Assembly: GCA_965204155.1 (NCBI GenBank)
Contig: OZ241971.1
Span: forward strand, 2,914,001-2,978,000
From: UBA6522 sp965204155
Lineage (GTDB): Bacteria > Pseudomonadota > Gammaproteobacteria > Steroidobacterales > Rariloculaceae
Direction: 5' to 3'
Length of the DNA stretch: 64,000 nucleotides
Below are positions 43,231-50,693 of the stretch, piece by piece. Positions within the stretch are counted from its first letter, which is position 1. Each line of letters opens with the position of its first letter. Below the pieces are notes generated by a model. It ran no database searches. It was not told the origin of the DNA and saw only the letters and a list, made by a program, of their open reading frames with translations. The translations under genes were made by a program, and so were the position numbers.

Positions 43231-44237
43231 GCAAGAAGAGCCGACGCGATATCGAAACCGGGAGCCTGTCGTTCCTGGACGTGGTCTGCTGCGGATTCGG
43301 CGCAGTGGTGCTGCTGCTGGTCATCGCCAAGATCTTCGAACCGATCCGCCTGGAAGAGAGCCATGTGGAGCTGGAAGGCCTGATCGCCAGGTACGAGCAG
43401 GAATTGGAGGAAATTCTCGGCGAGACCGAAGAGGTGACGCGCGAACGCACTGCCACAGTGGAGCAGGTGGACGTCGACGAGATCGAAATCGCACAGCTCG
43501 AGGACGAACTCGAGCGGATCCGCGCGGAATTTCTGGCCTCCCTGGATGGCGTCGAATTGGCGGAGGAGATTCAGAACGAACTGGTCCTGGCGAGACAGCG
43601 GCTCACGGAGGAGATGCAGCGCCTGCTTTCCGACTACCGGCCCGATCCGGATGAGTACATGGTGGGCGGCATCCCTGTGGACAGCGAGTACATCATCTTC
43701 ATCATCGATACTTCCGGGAGCATGCAGCAGTACGCCTGGAACCGTGTCCAGCAGCAGATTCGCGAAACCCTGGAAGTCTATCCGCAGGTCAGGGGGATCC
43801 AGGTCTTCAACGACATGGGCGACTACATGTTCCGGAGTTACCGCAACGAGTGGATCCCGGACACGCCGACGATTCGCGAATCGATCATCGATGCGCTGCG
43901 AAACTGGCGCGTTTTCTCCAACTCGAGTCCCCGGGAGGGCATCCTGGAGGCGATCGACACGTTCTACGATCCGACCAAGAAGATCAGCCTCTACGTTTAC
44001 AGCGACGATTTCTCGTCCGGGTCCATCGATGCGGTGGTCCGGGAAGTGGACCGCCGAAACCGTGCCACCGAGGACGGCAGCCGCCGCGTGCGCATCCACG
44101 CTGTGGCGTTCCCCGTCTACTACGTGGCATTCGACGGCCAGTTGGGAACGTCCGCCCGCTACGCGGTGCTGATGCGGGAGCTGTGCCAGAGAAACGGCGG
44201 CACGTTCGTGGCGCTGCCGACGCTCCGGAGAGGGTAG
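43227..44237 (+). CDS. vWA-domain protein with ExbD-like N-terminal helix (subunit 2)
   Basis: This 336-residue paralogue of the preceding protein has the same architecture. The TM helix contains SLSFLDVVCCGFGAVVLLLV with Asp18 at the ExbD/MotB Asp position. A coiled coil spans about 38-145 (YEQELEEILGETEEVTRERT). A vWA domain follows from about 150, with MIDAS DTSGS (159-163), Ser in SNSSPREGI and Asp in YVYSDDFSSG. The motif S-L-S-F-L-D-x-x-x-C-G-F-G-A-V is shared exactly with subunit 1, while the vWA domains have diverged, so the two probably form a heterodimer. ATG 43227 overlaps the upstream stop as ATGA. It is the last gene of the operon and is convergent with the Phd/VapC pair. Confidence 0.87.
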   Translation: MSKKSRRDIETGSLSFLDVVCCGFGAVVLLLVIAKIFEPIRLEESHVELEGLIARYEQELEEILGETEEVTRERTATVEQVDVDEIEIAQLEDELERIRAEFLASLDGVELAEEIQNELVLARQRLTEEMQRLLSDYRPDPDEYMVGGIPVDSEYIIFIIDTSGSMQQYAWNRVQQQIRETLEVYPQVRGIQVFNDMGDYMFRSYRNEWIPDTPTIRESIIDALRNWRVFSNSSPREGILEAIDTFYDPTKKISLYVYSDDFSSGSIDAVVREVDRRNRATEDGSRRVRIHAVAFPVYYVAFDGQLGTSARYAVLMRELCQRNGGTFVALPTLRRG

Positions 44238-44244
44238 AGGGCCT

Positions 44245-44631
44245 TCAGGCCGCCATCGTGCGGACTCCATAGAGAGGTATTCGGCCGTCCCTGGTGACGA
44301 GGATCAAACCCTCGGCCTGGGCCTGGGCGATCAGAAACCGGTCGAATGGGTCCCGGTGATGCATGGGGAGGCTTCCCGCTTGCTCCGCGTGATGGAAGGT
44401 GAGCGGCAGATGCTTGAATCCCCGTTCGGTAACCAGCGCCTCCAGGTTGTCCGGAGCCCTGATGCGCCCTTTGGCGCGCTTGACGCTGATCTCCCAACCC
44501 GTAATGGCGCTGACAAAGACGTCGTTGCGCGGGTCGGCGATGGCGGTGCGGGCGTTTTCGGCCAATTCCGCGACCTTCGAAAGCGACCAGACGAATACAT
44601 GCGTATCGAGCAGGAGACGCTGCACGATCAA
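44245..44631 (-). CDS. vapC: VapC-type PIN-domain toxin
   Basis: A 128-residue PIN-domain protein. RLLLDTHVFVWSLS gives the first catalytic Asp, SAITGWEISVKRAKGRI the conserved Glu, and HHRDPFDRFLIAQAQAEG the third and fourth acidic positions with the diagnostic D-P-F-D-R. LVTRDGRI closes the fold. This subgroup (short PIN, H-R-D-P-F-D-R) is usually paired with Phd/YefM antitoxins, as here. The start overlaps the antitoxin stop by four bases. It should be an Mg-dependent endoribonuclease. Its 3' end is only seven bases from the end of the convergent vWA gene. Confidence 0.87.
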   Translation of the reverse strand: MIVQRLLLDTHVFVWSLSKVAELAENARTAIADPRNDVFVSAITGWEISVKRAKGRIRAPDNLEALVTERGFKHLPLTFHHAEQAGSLPMHHRDPFDRFLIAQAQAEGLILVTRDGRIPLYGVRTMAA

Positions 44632-44879
44632 GTCTCATCCAGGAAGATTTTCGAGCTTTCAATGGCCGCGACAAGTTCCTCATCGTCCTCGTCGAAGTCC
44701 GGAGACATCCAGATCTCGTCTTCCAGACCTCCCAGCTTTCGTTCTTCCAGACTGTCTCGGTAGGGCGTCAGGCGCAGCCACGGCTCGCCCGACCGGGCGA
44801 TCACGATTTCTTCCCCCTTCCACGCCAACTTTCCCAGCCTGGAAAGTTGAGATTTCGCTTCGTGCATGTTCACCTTCAT
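44628..44879 (-). CDS. Phd/YefM-family antitoxin
   Basis: The 83-residue protein has an N-terminal Phd-type DNA-binding fold, MKVNMHEAKSQLSRLGKLAW, followed by GEEIVIARSGEPWLRLTPYR. The C-terminal acidic tail (EIWMSPDFDEDDEELVAAIE) would neutralise the toxin. It overlaps the PIN-domain toxin gene by four bases and would autoregulate through the tandem repeats just upstream. The length and order antitoxin-then-toxin are standard. Confidence 0.87.
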   Translation of the reverse strand: MKVNMHEAKSQLSRLGKLAWKGEEIVIARSGEPWLRLTPYRDSLEERKLGGLEDEIWMSPDFDEDDEELVAAIESSKIFLDET

Positions 44880-44894
44880 CGGCCTGACTCTTAT

Positions 44895-44914
44895 TAGCTA
44901 AGTCTAGCTAAGTC
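44895..44914. promoter_or_regulatory. Tandem 10-base operator repeats for the Phd/VapC pair
   Basis: TAGCTAAGTC occurs twice in direct, adjacent register (44895-44904 and 44905-44914), one helical turn apart, and is flanked by TTAT and ATAA. It begins 15 bases upstream of the antitoxin start and overlaps the likely -10 region. Confidence 0.6.
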
Positions 44915-44939
44915 TGATAAGCCATTGGACCGTTGTCAA
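44911..44939 (-). promoter_or_regulatory. Probable promoter of the Phd/VapC operon
   Basis: On the minus strand a perfect TTGACA (44939-44934) is followed after 17 bases by CAGACT (44916-44911). The -10 overlaps the tandem operator repeats, which fits autorepression. The rest of the gap up to 45186 (about 250 bases) holds only the leader of the OmpA gene and nothing else I recognise. Confidence 0.5.
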
Positions 44940-45186
44940 GCCTTTACGGTGAGTTTTCTCCACCGTTGGGCCATGGGACAGAGGATCGACTAACCGACGC
45001 GATCAGTCGAGCGTCAAATCTGTCCAAAGCGCCTGAATTTCAACTGTGACCTGACCCGATACCCGCCGTCACAATTCATCATTTTTGCCACGTTCGTTGC
45101 CCTGATGCATCACGGTGTCGACCGGCGTGTGAGCTTCAATGTCGGCGTGCAGCAAAGCACGGGCAGACACACAGAGGAGCAACGCC

Positions 45187-45951
45187 ATGATGAGACACGC
45201 CATTTTCCTATTGATAGCCGCCGCATTCTCGACCACCGGTTGGGCCGCGGATGACAGCAGGGCCTCGAAGTACGAGACCATCGGTGTGGGCAGCGGAGGG
45301 GCCGTCGGGGCCGCGGCCGGCGGCCCGGTGGGATTCATCGTGGGCGCTGCAGTGGGCGCCTGGCTGGGCGACCAGTTCAATCGGCAGCACCAGGCGCGGG
45401 ATGAATTCGAGCGGAACTGGATGGAGTCTGAGACGCGGGTCACCGAACTCGACGACTTGTTGCAAGGCGCCGAGCTGCAGGTGTCGACCATGGAATCCGA
45501 GGTCGCGGTTCTGGAGACGCGGCTGCGCCGGGAAACCGAACAGTTGCGCACGGCAGTTCGCGAGGCGCTGGATGTCCAGGTGCTCTTCAGGACGGACGAG
45601 GACACGCTTCCCGACGAGACCCAGCAGCGGCTGGTACGGCTGGCCGGGGCGCTCGCCGGGCTGGACGACATGCTGGTGCGCATCGAGGGTTACGCTGATT
45701 CCCGCGGTGAAACCGATCATAACGAGATGCTCTCGGCGCAGCGTGCGGCTGCTGTCATGGAGACATTGATTCGTGCCGGTGTGCCGGCAGGCCGGATCAG
45801 CGTCAATGCCTACGGAGAGCAGCGTTCGTCGGCGGCCGAGGACGATCCCGACGGGCTCGCGATGGAACGACGCGTCCAGTTGACGGTCATACCCAAGGAC
45901 GGTGAAACGCGCATGACGCGCGAATCGATAGCAGCGGCAACCGACCAGTGA
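45187..45951 (+). CDS. OmpA-family protein with glycine zipper (PdsO-like)
   Basis: The 254-residue precursor has GAGGAG before ATG 45187 and a signal peptide ending GWAADD. Next comes a glycine-zipper segment (GGAVGAAAGGPVGFIVGAAV) that could insert in a membrane. A coiled coil (about 75-130) leads to an OmpA-type peptidoglycan-binding domain (VLFRTDEDTLPDETQQRLVR, IEGYADSRGETDHNEMLSAQ, RISVNAYGEQRS). The Asp and Arg that bind diaminopimelate are present. This order (zipper, coiled coil, OmpA domain) matches the sortase-associated OmpA-like protein PdsO of the proteobacterial dedicated sortase system, but no sortase gene is in this window. It ends just before a strong terminator. Confidence 0.83.
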   Translation: MMRHAIFLLIAAAFSTTGWAADDSRASKYETIGVGSGGAVGAAAGGPVGFIVGAAVGAWLGDQFNRQHQARDEFERNWMESETRVTELDDLLQGAELQVSTMESEVAVLETRLRRETEQLRTAVREALDVQVLFRTDEDTLPDETQQRLVRLAGALAGLDDMLVRIEGYADSRGETDHNEMLSAQRAAAVMETLIRAGVPAGRISVNAYGEQRSSAAEDDPDGLAMERRVQLTVIPKDGETRMTRESIAAATDQ

Positions 45952-45968
45952 GAGTTGCGGCCTGGCTG

Positions 45969-45996
45969 GGGGCGCCGGTTTCGGCGCCCCATTTTT
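45969..45996 (+). terminator. Rho-independent terminator after the OmpA-family gene
   Basis: GGGGCGCCG (45969-45977) pairs perfectly with CGGCGCCCC (45982-45990) around a GTTT loop, giving a nine-pair GC-rich stem followed by ATTTTT. It begins 17 bases after the OmpA stop. On the other strand the stem is not followed by a T-run, so it serves the plus strand and separates it from convergent bioD. Confidence 0.85.
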
Positions 45997-46030
45997 GCGG
46001 GCGTCCGGCCCGCTCTGAAGTGGCTGGACG

Positions 46031-46726
46031 TTATGGCGCAGGATGCCCGGCGCGCGCAAGAAACGGCTCGAGCAGCTGCAGCAGGTCCGGGACCCTTTCC
46101 GGTGTGTCCAGGCGCCCTACAATGCGAACCGGCACATCCGTAACAAATCGTGCGAGTACGTCCGCTGTTTCCCCGGGGTCAACGGGTTGCGTTTCGGACT
46201 CGTTGACGATAATGCCGGCCAGTTTCACGTTTCGAGCACGTAGCACGCCGACGGCGGTCAGTGTATGACTCAGCGTGCCCAGATAGCTGCCTGTAACCAT
46301 AAGCGCGGGTAATTCAAGTGCAGCAATCCAGTCAAGAACGGTGTGACGCCGGTCCAGCGGCACCATGACGCCGCCGATCCCTTCGATCAGCGTGACATCT
46401 TCTCCGGTCTCTTTTCGGCAGAACGCGATCAGGTCATCGAAAGGGATGCTGCGGTCTTCTCGCTCAGCCGCCATATCGGGGGAGAGCGGTTCCCTGAAGC
46501 GCCAGGGCGAAACCGCGGCGACCCGTCCGGCATCGATGGGGCGCCCCAGTGTCTTCAACAGAATGCCGCTGTCGCTGGTATCCAGGGTGTCGCTTGTCAC
46601 TCCTGTGGCTACGGGTTTGAGCGCACGGACGCTGTAACCTTGTTTGCGCAGCTGGTGAATCAGGGCGCAGGTGACGAAGGTCTTGCCGATCTCCGTGCCC
46701 GAGGCGGTGACAAAGATCGTGCTCAT
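46031..46726 (-). CDS. bioD: Dethiobiotin synthetase
   Basis: The 231-residue ATP-dependent enzyme forms the ureido ring of dethiobiotin. MSTIFVTASGTEIGKTFVTC holds the P-loop (here G-T-E-I-G-K-T in place of G-T-D-x-G-K-T), ALKPVATGV carries the catalytic Lys region, and IEGIGGVMVPLD is the conserved E-G-x-G-G-x-x-V-P. ESETQPVD provides the adenine-side N-E-S variant. It overlaps the upstream bioF by four bases (ATGA), so the two are translationally coupled. The E-for-D change in the P-loop is conservative. Confidence 0.93.
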   Translation of the reverse strand: MSTIFVTASGTEIGKTFVTCALIHQLRKQGYSVRALKPVATGVTSDTLDTSDSGILLKTLGRPIDAGRVAAVSPWRFREPLSPDMAAEREDRSIPFDDLIAFCRKETGEDVTLIEGIGGVMVPLDRRHTVLDWIAALELPALMVTGSYLGTLSHTLTAVGVLRARNVKLAGIIVNESETQPVDPGETADVLARFVTDVPVRIVGRLDTPERVPDLLQLLEPFLARAGHPAP

Positions 46727-47898
46727 GGACCGGGCAGAACTTCCTTGACGACTGTGGCCAGACGGTCGATATCCTCTTCGGTGTGCACGGCGGAAAACGT
46801 CAGGCGCAGCCGCGCCGTCCCGTCCGGTACCGTGGGTGGCCGTATGGCCCCGACCAGAAATCCCTTCTCCCGCAACACCGCCGCAGCCTGCATGGTGCGC
46901 CGGGCGTCGCCCAGGACGAACGCGACGATCGGGCTCTCGGGCGGTTCGAGTCCCAGCCGGGCGTTGAATCGACGCGCCCGGTCCAGCGGTTGGCGAACCA
47001 GGTCCTCATCGGTTGCGATCAGTTCGAGCGCGGCGGTCGCTGCCGCCAGCGTGCCGGGGGGCAGTCCAGTGGTGTAATGCAGGCTTCTGGCGCGGTTGCG
47101 GATCAGGTCCCCCACCTCCCGGTTCGTGCACAGGTATCCGCCGTAGGCGCCTACGGCCTTGGACAGCGTCCCCATCTGCAGCGGTATGGGTACCGCACGG
47201 CCGTCCATGAAGCCGGATCCGCGTCCGTTCTCGATAACGCCGAGGCCGTGGGCGTCGTCCGTCATGAGCCACGCATCGTGGGCCTCGCATATCCGAAGAA
47301 GCTCATCGACCGGCGCGCGGTCGCCGTCCATGCTGAAGACGCCGTCGGTGAGTACCAGGCAGTGTCGATGCGCCGACCTGTGCTCGTGCAGGAGGCCGGA
47401 CAGTTCCGACGTATCCTGGTGTCGAAAGCTCAATGTCCGGCAGCGCGCCAGGGTCGCTCCGGCAAACAGGCACGCGTGGCACAGTTCGTCCATCAGTATC
47501 AGGTCCTGCCGCGCCGCCAGAGCCGGGATCACGCCGACGTTGGCCAGGTAACCGCTGCCGAAGACCACCGCATCTTCCGTGCCCTTGATATTCGCCAACG
47601 CCGACTCCAGGCTCGCGTAGAGCGGGTTGTTGCCGGTGATCAGGCGGGATGCGCCTGCGCCTGCGCCCCAGGTTCGCGTTGCCTCACGGCTTGCCTCGAC
47701 GACCTTCGGATGAAGGGACAGGCCCAGGTAGTCGTTGCACGCGAAGGAGATCAGGTCGCGCGATTGCTGTCGCGTTCTGGCGCGGGGGCGGCGCCCGGTG
47801 GGGATCAGGGTTCGCAACAGGTGCCTGTCCTGCAGCCCTTGCAGCTTCTCGCGCGCGAAATGCCTTAGACCGTCTTCACTCAACGCCTTGATGTCCAT
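46723..47898 (-). CDS. bioF: 8-amino-7-oxononanoate synthase
   Basis: A 391-residue alpha-oxoamine synthase that joins pimeloyl thioester with alanine. Landmarks are FACNDYLGLSLHPKVVEA, the G-A-G-A-S-R-L-I-T-G-N substrate loop, FGSGYLANVGVIPAL, DELCHACLFAGATLARC, the PLP-binding DDAHGLGVIENGRG, and the Schiff-base Lys in QMGTLSKAVGAYGGY. I give ATG 47898; a GTG at 47916 overlaps the upstream phosphomannomutase stop as TAGTG and is equally possible through coupling. It lies between manB and bioD on one transcript. The pimeloyl-forming genes bioC and bioH and the synthase bioB are not in this window. Confidence 0.93.
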   Translation of the reverse strand: MDIKALSEDGLRHFAREKLQGLQDRHLLRTLIPTGRRPRARTRQQSRDLISFACNDYLGLSLHPKVVEASREATRTWGAGAGASRLITGNNPLYASLESALANIKGTEDAVVFGSGYLANVGVIPALAARQDLILMDELCHACLFAGATLARCRTLSFRHQDTSELSGLLHEHRSAHRHCLVLTDGVFSMDGDRAPVDELLRICEAHDAWLMTDDAHGLGVIENGRGSGFMDGRAVPIPLQMGTLSKAVGAYGGYLCTNREVGDLIRNRARSLHYTTGLPPGTLAAATAALELIATDEDLVRQPLDRARRFNARLGLEPPESPIVAFVLGDARRTMQAAAVLREKGFLVGAIRPPTVPDGTARLRLTFSAVHTEEDIDRLATVVKEVLPGP

Positions 47899-47915
47899 TT
47901 TGCCCGACCGTCCCA

Positions 47916-49265
47916 CTACCCGGAAATATGTTCCAACAACTCGGCCGTGCGCGCCTTCATCAGAGCAACGTCGCCGCGGCTTTCCACGTTGAGCCGCAAC
48001 AGCGGTTCCGTATTCGACGCGCGCAGGTTGAAGCGCCAGCGGTCAAACTCCATGCTGAGGCCGTCCACGTGCTCGGTGCGCGCGGCCTCGGCCGCGTAGA
48101 TCCCTTCGATTCGCCTGAGCACGTCAGCCGCGTCATCGACGGTCCGGTTGATCTCGCCGCTGGCCGGAAACATCGCCATGCGCTCGTCCATCAGCGCCGA
48201 AAGCGGCAGTCCGCGCTCGCTCATGATCCGGGTGGCCAGCAGCCAGGGGATCATGCCGCTGTCGGCGTAGGCGAAGGAGCGAAAGTAGTGGTGAGCGCTC
48301 ATCTCCCCTCCGTAGACGGCGTCATGGTCGCGCATGGCCTGTTTCATGAAGGCGTGTCCCGACACGCTCTGGACCGCCTTTCCGCCGCAGTGCTCCACCA
48401 CCTCCAGCGTGTTCCAGGTGAGCCTCGGATCGTGGACGATCGGTGCTCCGGGAGATTGGTCCAGGAAGGATTGCGCCAGCAGTCCGACGACGTAGTAGCC
48501 ATCGATGAAGCGGCCGTTCTCGTCGAAAAAGAAACAGCGGTCGAAATCCCCGTCCCAGGCGATCCCGGCGTCTGCACCCTCCCGCAACACGGCTTCCACC
48601 GTCACACGCCGGTTTTCCTCCAGCATGGGATTGGGCACGCCGTTGGGGAACGTACCGTCCGGCTGGTGATGAACCTTGACGAACTCGAACGGCAGGTGCG
48701 GCTCCAGAAGGTCGACGATGGGCCCGGCGCCGCCATTGCCGGCATTGACCACAATCTTCAGCGGACGCAGCTTCCCGGGATCGACGTAGCTGAGCAGGTG
48801 ATCGACGTAGTCGGCCTCGATATCGACGACCTGCGAAGTCCCGGGCGCCGGCGCATCGTCGAACCCGGCGCGCTCGGCCAGTTCCCGGATTTCCTTCAAC
48901 CCGGTATCCGCACTGATGGGGCGCGCGCCTTCGCGGACGAACTTCATGCCGTTGTAGTTCGGCGGATTGTGACTGGCGGTGACCATGATTCCGCCGTCCA
49001 GTTTGCGGGAAAAAGTGGCGTAGTAGACCATTTCCGTCCCTCCAACGCCGATGTCCACGACGTTTATCCCGGAGTCAACCAGGCTGCCTGCCAGAACGTC
49101 CGTCAGCTTGCTGCTCGAAAGGCGGATGTCCCGGCCCACGGCCACCCGGCGGGGTTGCAGGAACGCAGCGTAGGCCCGCCCGATTCGATAGACCACATCC
49201 TCGTTCAATTCTTCGGGAACGCGGCCGCGCACATCGTAGGCCTTGAAGCAGCGGATGCGGGTCAT
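47916..49265 (-). CDS. Phosphomannomutase/phosphoglucomutase
   Basis: This 449-residue alpha-D-phosphohexomutase has the four domain signatures. YDVRGRVPEELNE is at the start, the phosphoserine loop MVTASHNPPNYNGMKF lies near residue 95, the Mg-binding DGDFDRCFFFDENG near 240, the sugar-specificity loop GGEMSAHHYFR near 320, and the phosphate-binding RASNTEPLLRLN at the end. The GEMSAHHYF form is that of PMM/PGM enzymes such as AlgC/CpsG, which make mannose-1-phosphate or glucose-1-phosphate for surface polysaccharides. It is the first gene of the transcript leading into bioF and bioD and is divergent from bioA. The link to biotin genes is positional only. Confidence 0.92.
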   Translation of the reverse strand: MTRIRCFKAYDVRGRVPEELNEDVVYRIGRAYAAFLQPRRVAVGRDIRLSSSKLTDVLAGSLVDSGINVVDIGVGGTEMVYYATFSRKLDGGIMVTASHNPPNYNGMKFVREGARPISADTGLKEIRELAERAGFDDAPAPGTSQVVDIEADYVDHLLSYVDPGKLRPLKIVVNAGNGGAGPIVDLLEPHLPFEFVKVHHQPDGTFPNGVPNPMLEENRRVTVEAVLREGADAGIAWDGDFDRCFFFDENGRFIDGYYVVGLLAQSFLDQSPGAPIVHDPRLTWNTLEVVEHCGGKAVQSVSGHAFMKQAMRDHDAVYGGEMSAHHYFRSFAYADSGMIPWLLATRIMSERGLPLSALMDERMAMFPASGEINRTVDDAADVLRRIEGIYAAEAARTEHVDGLSMEFDRWRFNLRASNTEPLLRLNVESRGDVALMKARTAELLEHISG

Positions 49266-49411
49266 TGGGCTACCGGATGGGAAACGCGATGCGGGAGTAT
49301 ATACGGGATGACTTTATGTCCGCACCGGCGGGTCAGGACCGCGGGCCCCGGCAATGTTGCGGGCCATGCGGGTTAACATGGCGTGCTTTTCGACAAGTTG
49401 AGACACCTGAA

Positions 49412-50653
49412 ATGACACTGGACCAGATCTGGCTGCCGTACTGCCAGATGCAGACGGCGCCGCCACCGCGCGTCGCTTCACGCACGGAAGGCGTGCGAAT
49501 CTACCTTGACGACGGCCGCCACCTCATCGACGGTACCGCGTCGTGGTGGACCGCCTGCCATGGATACAATCACCCGCACATCCGCTGGGCCATCATTCAG
49601 CAGCTTGAAAGCATGCCCCATGTCATGCTCGGCGGTCTGGTTCACGAGCAGGTCATTACCCTCACGGAGCGGCTGACCCGGCTGCTTCCCGGCGAGTTGA
49701 ATCGCGTCTTCTATTCCGAATCGGGATCCGTCTCCGTCGAGATTGCGATGAAGATGGCGCTGCAGTACTGGATCAACCAGGGTGTTTCCGGTCGAACGCG
49801 GTTCCTCGGCTTCCGGGATGCCTATCACGGCGACACGTTCGCGGCCATGTCGGTCTGCGACCCCGAGGACGGCATGCACCGGCTGTTCAGGGGCGCGCTC
49901 GCGGATCAGGTCATCGTCGATCTGCCGCGGACGGCGGCCCAGGTGCGCACCCTGGAGAGGACGCTGAACCGGCACGCCGGGCAACTCGCGGCGGTGATCG
50001 CAGAGCCGCTGGTGCAAGCCGCAGCGGGCATGAAGTTTCACCCGCCGGAGGTGCTGGCCCGGGTGGCCGAAGCGGCACGGCGCCATGACCTGCTGCTGAT
50101 CCTGGATGAAATCGCCACCGGATTCTGTCGCACAGGGACCCTGTTCGCCTGCGAGCAGGCCGGCGTGACACCGGATATCGTCACGCTGTCCAAGGCGCTG
50201 ACGGGCGGTTCGATGCCGCTGGCGGCTACCGTTGCAACGGAAGACGTTTACCGGGCGTTCCTTTCCGATTCCCCGGAACACGCGCTGATGCACGGTCCGA
50301 CGTATTGCGGAAATCCCCTGGGATGCGCCGCCGCCAACGCCTCGCTGGACCTGTTCGAATCGGAGCCGCGGCTGGCTCAGGTGGCCAACATCGAGTCGCA
50401 ATTGAAGGACGAACTCGCCGACTGCGCGAAGCTGCCGGGTGTCGCCGACGTGCGAGTCAAGGGCGCCATCGGCGTGGTGGAATTGCGGGGTCGACCGAAT
50501 GTGAGTCGGCTGCGGGAACAGTTCGTCGAGGAAGGCGTCTGGGTTCGCCCGTTCGGAAACGTGGTCTACCTGATGCCCGCCCTGATCATAGAATCGAAGG
50601 ACCTGAGCGCGCTGACCCACGCCGTTTGCCGCGTCGTTAGGCGAGCGGCCTGA
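49412..50653 (+). CDS. bioA: Adenosylmethionine-8-amino-7-oxononanoate aminotransferase
   Basis: The 413-residue class III aminotransferase converts KAPA to DAPA using SAM as amino donor. It starts MTLDQIWLPYCQMQ (the W-x-P-Y-x-Q-M is typical of BioA), then DGTASWWTACHGYNHPHI, with the W-W pair near the substrate, FYSESGSVSVEIAMKMALQY for PLP phosphate contact, GFRDAYHGDTFAAMSV, the PLP-binding LDEIATGFCRTGTLFACE, and the Schiff-base Lys in TLSKALTGG. The ATG at 49412 fits family starts; 147 extra bases of open frame upstream are non-coding leader by comparison. It is divergent from manB-bioF-bioD across about 145 bases, where I did not recognise a BirA or BioR operator. Confidence 0.94.
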   Translation: MTLDQIWLPYCQMQTAPPPRVASRTEGVRIYLDDGRHLIDGTASWWTACHGYNHPHIRWAIIQQLESMPHVMLGGLVHEQVITLTERLTRLLPGELNRVFYSESGSVSVEIAMKMALQYWINQGVSGRTRFLGFRDAYHGDTFAAMSVCDPEDGMHRLFRGALADQVIVDLPRTAAQVRTLERTLNRHAGQLAAVIAEPLVQAAAGMKFHPPEVLARVAEAARRHDLLLILDEIATGFCRTGTLFACEQAGVTPDIVTLSKALTGGSMPLAATVATEDVYRAFLSDSPEHALMHGPTYCGNPLGCAAANASLDLFESEPRLAQVANIESQLKDELADCAKLPGVADVRVKGAIGVVELRGRPNVSRLREQFVEEGVWVRPFGNVVYLMPALIIESKDLSALTHAVCRVVRRAA

Positions 50654-50693
50654 ACCGCATCGGTCACCAGCGGGGAACCCCTGCCACGGGCTG

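Noticed and set aside
39907..44237. Zorya-type anti-phage system (ZorA/ZorB motor)
   Set aside because: The channel and Asp-bearing helix are shared features, but there is no OmpA/peptidoglycan domain on the partner proteins and no ZorC, ZorD or ZorE-like nuclease or helicase gene.
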